Notes under the pieces: generated by a model
What the model was told of the DNA's origin: nothing
Database searches by the model: none
Seen by the model: the letters and a program-made list of their open reading frames with translations, nothing else
Shown here: in pieces, positions 44,463 to 47,805 of the stretch
Layout: every line of letters starts with the position of its first letter
Position numbering within the stretch: position 1 is the stretch's first letter
Translations under genes and position numbers: made by a program
IMG/VR virus record: IMGVR_UViG_3300007516_000031
Coordinates: 1-47,805 of that record
DNA length: 47,805 bases
From: a virus
Strand: one strand, 5' to 3'

Positions 44463-46946
44463 TTAATCTCCAAAAAAACTATCAAGGTTTGACGTGTGCT
44501 CTGCTTCCCAGCCTATCGATTTAAGGATAGCTAACAGTGGGTCAAGAAACGATTTAGTAAATTGCAAATCGTAATTGATATATTTTTGTATATTGAATTC
44601 CTCTGGAAGTTCATCCGGACACGATAGTACATTAGAAAAATGTGGGTTCGGAGCCTTGAGATAACAAAATCTTATTTTGTCGCCGCTTCCTATCTCTTCA
44701 TATTTATTACGAATGTCGTGCTCTTCTATCAATCTATTGAACAAAATTGAACCTTTTACATGTATCGGAGTTTTCTTTAGAAATCCAGTGCGTGTATTCC
44801 ATTTGGCTATATCACTAATTCCCCTTGGAAATGATATTTCAGCAAAGTTTTTGTTTTCAAATTCAGTTCTAAATTTAGAAACATATTGCTGTAGATCTTT
44901 TTCTTCAGCAGACATAATGAGTGATATCGAATGCTTAATTGCTGTTCGACATACTTGTGGAGTTGATGATTTAATAGCTTCAATACCGGACATTTTTAAT
45001 TCTGGTATTGCGTACTCAACACCCTCGAGATTGTAAACATTAAGAATATATCTTTTCTTGGCTGTCCATATTGCTTTATTAGCAATACACTCTCTGGCCA
45101 TTTTCATTTTCTGAGATTTAGCATTCATCATAATAGCTAATTCAGAATAGAACTTTTCAATTTGTACTTCCATTTTCTCAGAACAGAACTTATCAAGAAT
45201 TCTAGTTATTTCTAAATCGCTTTTATCGGATATTCCAACCTTTTGAACTAGTCTATCGAGTGTAATATAGACAGAGTCAGTATCACTCGCAATAACAAAA
45301 TCTACATTCTCAGTACCTATAAGCTTATTGAGATATTCATTAAGTCTATCTGCAATCCAACGAATAGATAACTGTCCAGACATCGTAATAGCTTCAGCAT
45401 GGTTAATATCATACCATCTGAAATATTTATTTCCAAGCGCACCATAAGCACTGTTCAGCTGAATTTTCTTAGCCATCTGTAGATTATTAAATTTAGCAAT
45501 TAGTTTCTGCAATTCCCATGTTGGATTTTTTTGATTTTTCTGTTTTACATCAAACATTAATCTCTTGTATTTGTTTCTGTCCTCATACATTTTTTCCATC
45601 AAAGCTGGTAAAAATCCCTGCTTGTCTTTCGTATAATAACATCCATTCGCAGCCCACGAGTGATCATCATCTCGTATAATTTTTCTTTCAAGTAGTTTGT
45701 CTATAGTATTAAAAGAACTAACTCGACCAGCAAATGTCTCTGGACTAATATTGTATTGCATGATAAGGTGTGGATATAGTGAATTTAAATCGAATGAAAC
45801 TACCCACTTATGCATACCAACGTGCGGAGCCTTAACATATCCGCCCACTAGAGGCCCACCGAGGCCACTATCTCTATTATTCGGTATGACTATATCATCT
45901 TCCAGTAGATAATTGTGTATCATCACATCCCACTGGCGCACAGATGCAAGAGTATCATTATAGTTTACTTTTGCATCATATGCAAGAGCGAAGACTAATT
46001 CAATTAGTTTAAGCTTGTCTTCTAGTTTAAAAATCAAATCAACGTCGTGAATATTATATTCGATGTATTTCTGTGGATTTTTTTCATACAAATCGTCGAG
46101 ATTAATGTAGTCTGTGTAGTCTAGCTTCGTTTCACCCAATTCGACTTCACATATATGTGCTAGTGTATATTTTTCTCGACTTTTGTATGTAAACTTTTTG
46201 TATAGTTGCATATAGTCCAATACGCTGATACCAGCCAATTGATATGATGGGCAGAGTTTGCCTTTGATCATAACTTCGTAAGCGATCAGGTTACCCCATG
46301 GGCTAAGTTCTTTAGCATGTCTTTCACCAAGAACTCTGATAATTCTATTAACGAGATATGGAATATCATAGAATTCTACGTTCCATCCAGTAATTACATC
46401 AGGGTCTAAGAGCTTCCAAACCTGAATGAATTTTAATAGTAGATCTTTTTCATTTTTACAATGATAGTATGTAAGATCGTCTTGATGTTCTGTAAATTCT
46501 TTAACACCAAAGGTATATCTGTGAATGCCTTTACGAAGTGTTATCGCCGTAATTTCATTTGGAGTCGTTGTAACACCTGTTGCGATATCGACTCTATTCT
46601 TCATAGAGTTTTCGATGTCGAGACCAACAACAGAAATCAGTTCAGGATCATATTCAATCATACCCTTGTAGTTATCAAAGATGTAAGTATACTGATATTG
46701 TGTCAGACCATAGATTGGAAAATTCGACACATCACTATAAGATTTAACAAAATCTCTAGCCTCGCGGATTGTATTGAAATTTTTCTTATCGACATATTTT
46801 CCATCCAAAGTTTTGTACTGTGTCTCGACAGGTGAATTGACAAACAGATATGGTGAATATGCAGATGTTTCTCTAAATGGCTTTCCCTCTCTTACTCCTT
46901 TAGTATAAATTTTGCCGCGGTGAAGCCAGACGTTGGTGTAAAACAT
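44463..46946 (-). CDS. 43: DNA polymerase gp43 (family B)
   Basis: An 827-residue family B polymerase with a complete 3'-5' exonuclease and polymerase. The exonuclease has VVGLDIENS (about 105-113), the catalytic DxE, and TGWNVEFYDIPYL. The polymerase has SFDLNSLYPHLIMQYNIS (about 383-400), KIQLNSAYGALGNKYFRWYD and IASDTDSVYI (about 550-559), i.e. motifs A, B and C. It ends with a short PCNA-type tail (NLDSFFGD) that would bind the sliding clamp. Slightly shorter than T4 gp43 (898). No intein is visible. Confidence 0.97.
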   Translation of the reverse strand: MFYTNVWLHRGKIYTKGVREGKPFRETSAYSPYLFVNSPVETQYKTLDGKYVDKKNFNTIREARDFVKSYSDVSNFPIYGLTQYQYTYIFDNYKGMIEYDPELISVVGLDIENSMKNRVDIATGVTTTPNEITAITLRKGIHRYTFGVKEFTEHQDDLTYYHCKNEKDLLLKFIQVWKLLDPDVITGWNVEFYDIPYLVNRIIRVLGERHAKELSPWGNLIAYEVMIKGKLCPSYQLAGISVLDYMQLYKKFTYKSREKYTLAHICEVELGETKLDYTDYINLDDLYEKNPQKYIEYNIHDVDLIFKLEDKLKLIELVFALAYDAKVNYNDTLASVRQWDVMIHNYLLEDDIVIPNNRDSGLGGPLVGGYVKAPHVGMHKWVVSFDLNSLYPHLIMQYNISPETFAGRVSSFNTIDKLLERKIIRDDDHSWAANGCYYTKDKQGFLPALMEKMYEDRNKYKRLMFDVKQKNQKNPTWELQKLIAKFNNLQMAKKIQLNSAYGALGNKYFRWYDINHAEAITMSGQLSIRWIADRLNEYLNKLIGTENVDFVIASDTDSVYITLDRLVQKVGISDKSDLEITRILDKFCSEKMEVQIEKFYSELAIMMNAKSQKMKMARECIANKAIWTAKKRYILNVYNLEGVEYAIPELKMSGIEAIKSSTPQVCRTAIKHSISLIMSAEEKDLQQYVSKFRTEFENKNFAEISFPRGISDIAKWNTRTGFLKKTPIHVKGSILFNRLIEEHDIRNKYEEIGSGDKIRFCYLKAPNPHFSNVLSCPDELPEEFNIQKYINYDLQFTKSFLDPLLAILKSIGWEAEHTSNLDSFFGD

Positions 46947-47004
46947 AGGGAATCCTCAATGAATAAATAGTATGTATATTATATATTACGATAGGAGAAA
47001 TGAT

Positions 47005-47622
47005 GTGGAAACAAATCCAGTAAAATTATTGCAAACAAAATCTGGTGTAAATCCAGACGGCGCTTTTGGACCAAATACATTTAGAGCAGTGACCAAGTTT
47101 TATAAATTATCGAAGATCAGATCGGCTCACTTTTTCGGCCAATGTTCTCATGAATCTGCAGGTTTAACAAAATTCAGCGAAAATTTAAATTATTCCGAAT
47201 CAGGTCTATTAAAGACATTTGGAAAATATTTCAATGCCGCTACAGCTAAAAAATATGCACGTAATCCTGAAATGATTGCAAATAGAGTATATGCAAATAG
47301 AATGGGTAACGGTGATGAAAAATCTGGCGACGGATGGAAATATCGTGGTCGTGGTGCTATTCAACTAACTGGTAAAAATAACTATACGGCTTTTGCTAAA
47401 TATTTAAAACGTCCAGATATTCTTAAAAATCCTGATATTGTTGCAACAGAACTTGCATTCGAGTCTGCAAAATTCTTTTTTGATTCAAATGGTCTATGGA
47501 CTATCTGTGATAGAGGAGTAAATCGTAGTGCAATTATCGATCTCACAAAGAGAATCAACGGCGGTACTCATGGTTTAGATGATAGAATTAATCAAACAGT
47601 TAAATTTTATAACTGGCCATAA
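47005..47622 (+). CDS. endolysin, GH19 chitinase-like muramidase
   Basis: A 205-residue protein. A short peptidoglycan-binding-like start (LLQTKSGVNPDGAFGPNTFR) is followed by GH19 features: HFFGQCSHESAGL (about residues 42-54; catalytic Glu) and SENLNYSESGL with a second Glu. YRGRGAIQLTGKNNYTAFAK (about 115-134) is the substrate cleft motif. GTG at 47005 was chosen because AGGAG lies seven bases upstream; the ATG 33 bases earlier in the frame has no such site. It hydrolyses cell-wall glycan at lysis. It diverges from gp43. Confidence 0.88.
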   Translation: METNPVKLLQTKSGVNPDGAFGPNTFRAVTKFYKLSKIRSAHFFGQCSHESAGLTKFSENLNYSESGLLKTFGKYFNAATAKKYARNPEMIANRVYANRMGNGDEKSGDGWKYRGRGAIQLTGKNNYTAFAKYLKRPDILKNPDIVATELAFESAKFFFDSNGLWTICDRGVNRSAIIDLTKRINGGTHGLDDRINQTVKFYNWP

Positions 47623-47631
47623 TTACAAAAA

Positions 47632-47664
47632 AGAGCGGGAAAACAAATCTCCCGCTCTTTTTTT
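47632..47664. terminator. bidirectional Rho-independent terminator
   Basis: AGAGCGGGA - seven-base loop region - TCCCGCTCT with A-run on one side and T-run on the other. It ends the endolysin transcript on the plus strand and, in reverse, the small membrane peptide gene on the minus strand. Confidence 0.9.
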
Positions 47665-47669
47665 GTCTT

Positions 47670-47771
47670 TTATCCGAGTCCAATAGTACCAAGGAACATG
47701 CAAAGCATGAGCACACTAACAATAAGTGATGACACGTTTGCTACGCTTGTGATATGTACAACATTACCCAT
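47670..47771 (-). CDS. 33-residue membrane peptide
   Basis: A short gene reading MGNVVHITSVANVSSLIVSV, then LMLCMFLGTIGLG. The C-terminal half is a single hydrophobic helix. Its ATG overlaps the TAA stop of the upstream partial frame (ATGGGTAA), suggesting coupled translation. Function unknown. Confidence 0.45.
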   Translation of the reverse strand: MGNVVHITSVANVSSLIVSVLMLCMFLGTIGLG

Positions 47772-47805
47772 TAGTTTTAATCTTTACGGTTTTAGGTTCT
47801 ACTGA
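47764..47805 (-). CDS. 3' end of an unseen gene (partial)
   Basis: The last 13 codons of a minus-strand frame entering from beyond the window, ending KTVKIKTNG. Only the overlap with the next ATG supports it. Nothing can be said about function. Confidence 0.35.
   Translation of the reverse strand, partial: SVEPKTVKIKTNG

Noticed and set aside
44463-46946. Intein or split in DNA polymerase gp43
   Set aside because: All exonuclease and polymerase motifs are in one frame at normal spacing with no intein blocks.
1-47805. tRNA genes, CRISPR arrays, insertion sequences, integrase or attachment sites
   Set aside because: No cloverleaf with CCA-type acceptor, no regular spaced repeats and no transposase or integrase motif was seen by reading; a dedicated tRNA scan was not possible here.

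Overview
The window is a 47.8-kb piece of a T4-superfamily (contractile-tail, myovirus-type) phage genome. The evidence is a T4-like replication core: family B DNA polymerase gp43, UvsX recombinase, gp41 helicase, gp61 primase and an RNase H/FEN-type nuclease. Alongside it sit class Ia ribonucleotide reductase, ThyX, PhoH, SpeD, glutaredoxin and internal-head-type proteins. The genome is AT-rich, tightly packed, and almost entirely on the minus strand. The host cannot be read from the sequence. One GC-rich cassette resembles genes common in phages of alphaproteobacteria, which is only a weak hint.

Layout, left to right. 1-4.6 kb: small genes of mostly unknown function plus a flotillin-like SPFH membrane protein. 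4.7-7.7 kb: a host-takeover-like block with two tandem ADP-ribosyltransferase-like genes on the plus strand, then a kinase-like gene. 7.7-13.6 kb: a GHKL ATPase-like protein, a DUF932 protein, a WYxNG-HREDGPA repeat protein, a zincin-like protease, a PD-(D/E)XK nuclease and PhoH. 13.6-20.2 kb: conserved T4-like small genes, the RNase H/FEN nuclease, a glycosyltransferase, glutaredoxin, SpeD and two GIY-YIG nucleases. 20.2-28.2 kb: nucleotide metabolism and priming (nrdB, nrdA in two pieces, thyX, guaC, an Acb1-like anti-CBASS gene, gp61). 28.2-29.5 kb: a lysis cassette (holin-like, i-spanin, o-spanin). 29.5-35.4 kb: virion and internal-head proteins. 35.4-35.6 kb: a candidate structured RNA. 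35.6-37.4 kb: the GC-rich cassette of overlapping small genes. 37.4-39.9 kb: an NMN-adenylyltransferase-like gene, a ligase-fold gene and conserved small genes. 39.9-47 kb: gp41 in three pieces, uvsX and gp43. 47.0-47.8 kb: a plus-strand GH19 endolysin, a terminator and the edge of another operon.

The most striking content is a set of three split inteins in two essential replication enzymes. The gp41 helicase is broken into three genes joined by two different split inteins. One interrupts the Walker A P-loop and has an N-terminal half of only 15 residues. The other lies just before the SFGLPATAD motif. NrdA is broken directly before its catalytic cysteine. A free-standing HNH endonuclease sits in one gp41 gap and an endonuclease relic sits in the nrdA gap. 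The phage would therefore need three protein trans-splicing reactions to rebuild its helicase and its ribonucleotide reductase.

A second notable locus is a stand-alone RNA unit of about 210 nt at 35.4-35.6 kb. It has a T4-late-type TATAAATA box, a 5' hairpin, a roughly 22-bp long-range stem and an intrinsic terminator. Regulation elsewhere uses sigma70-type promoters (TTGACA, 17-bp spacer, TATAAG/TATAAT). Several of these place the predicted transcript start on or next to the ATG, which suggests leaderless mRNAs. TATAAATA late-like boxes occur at other places.
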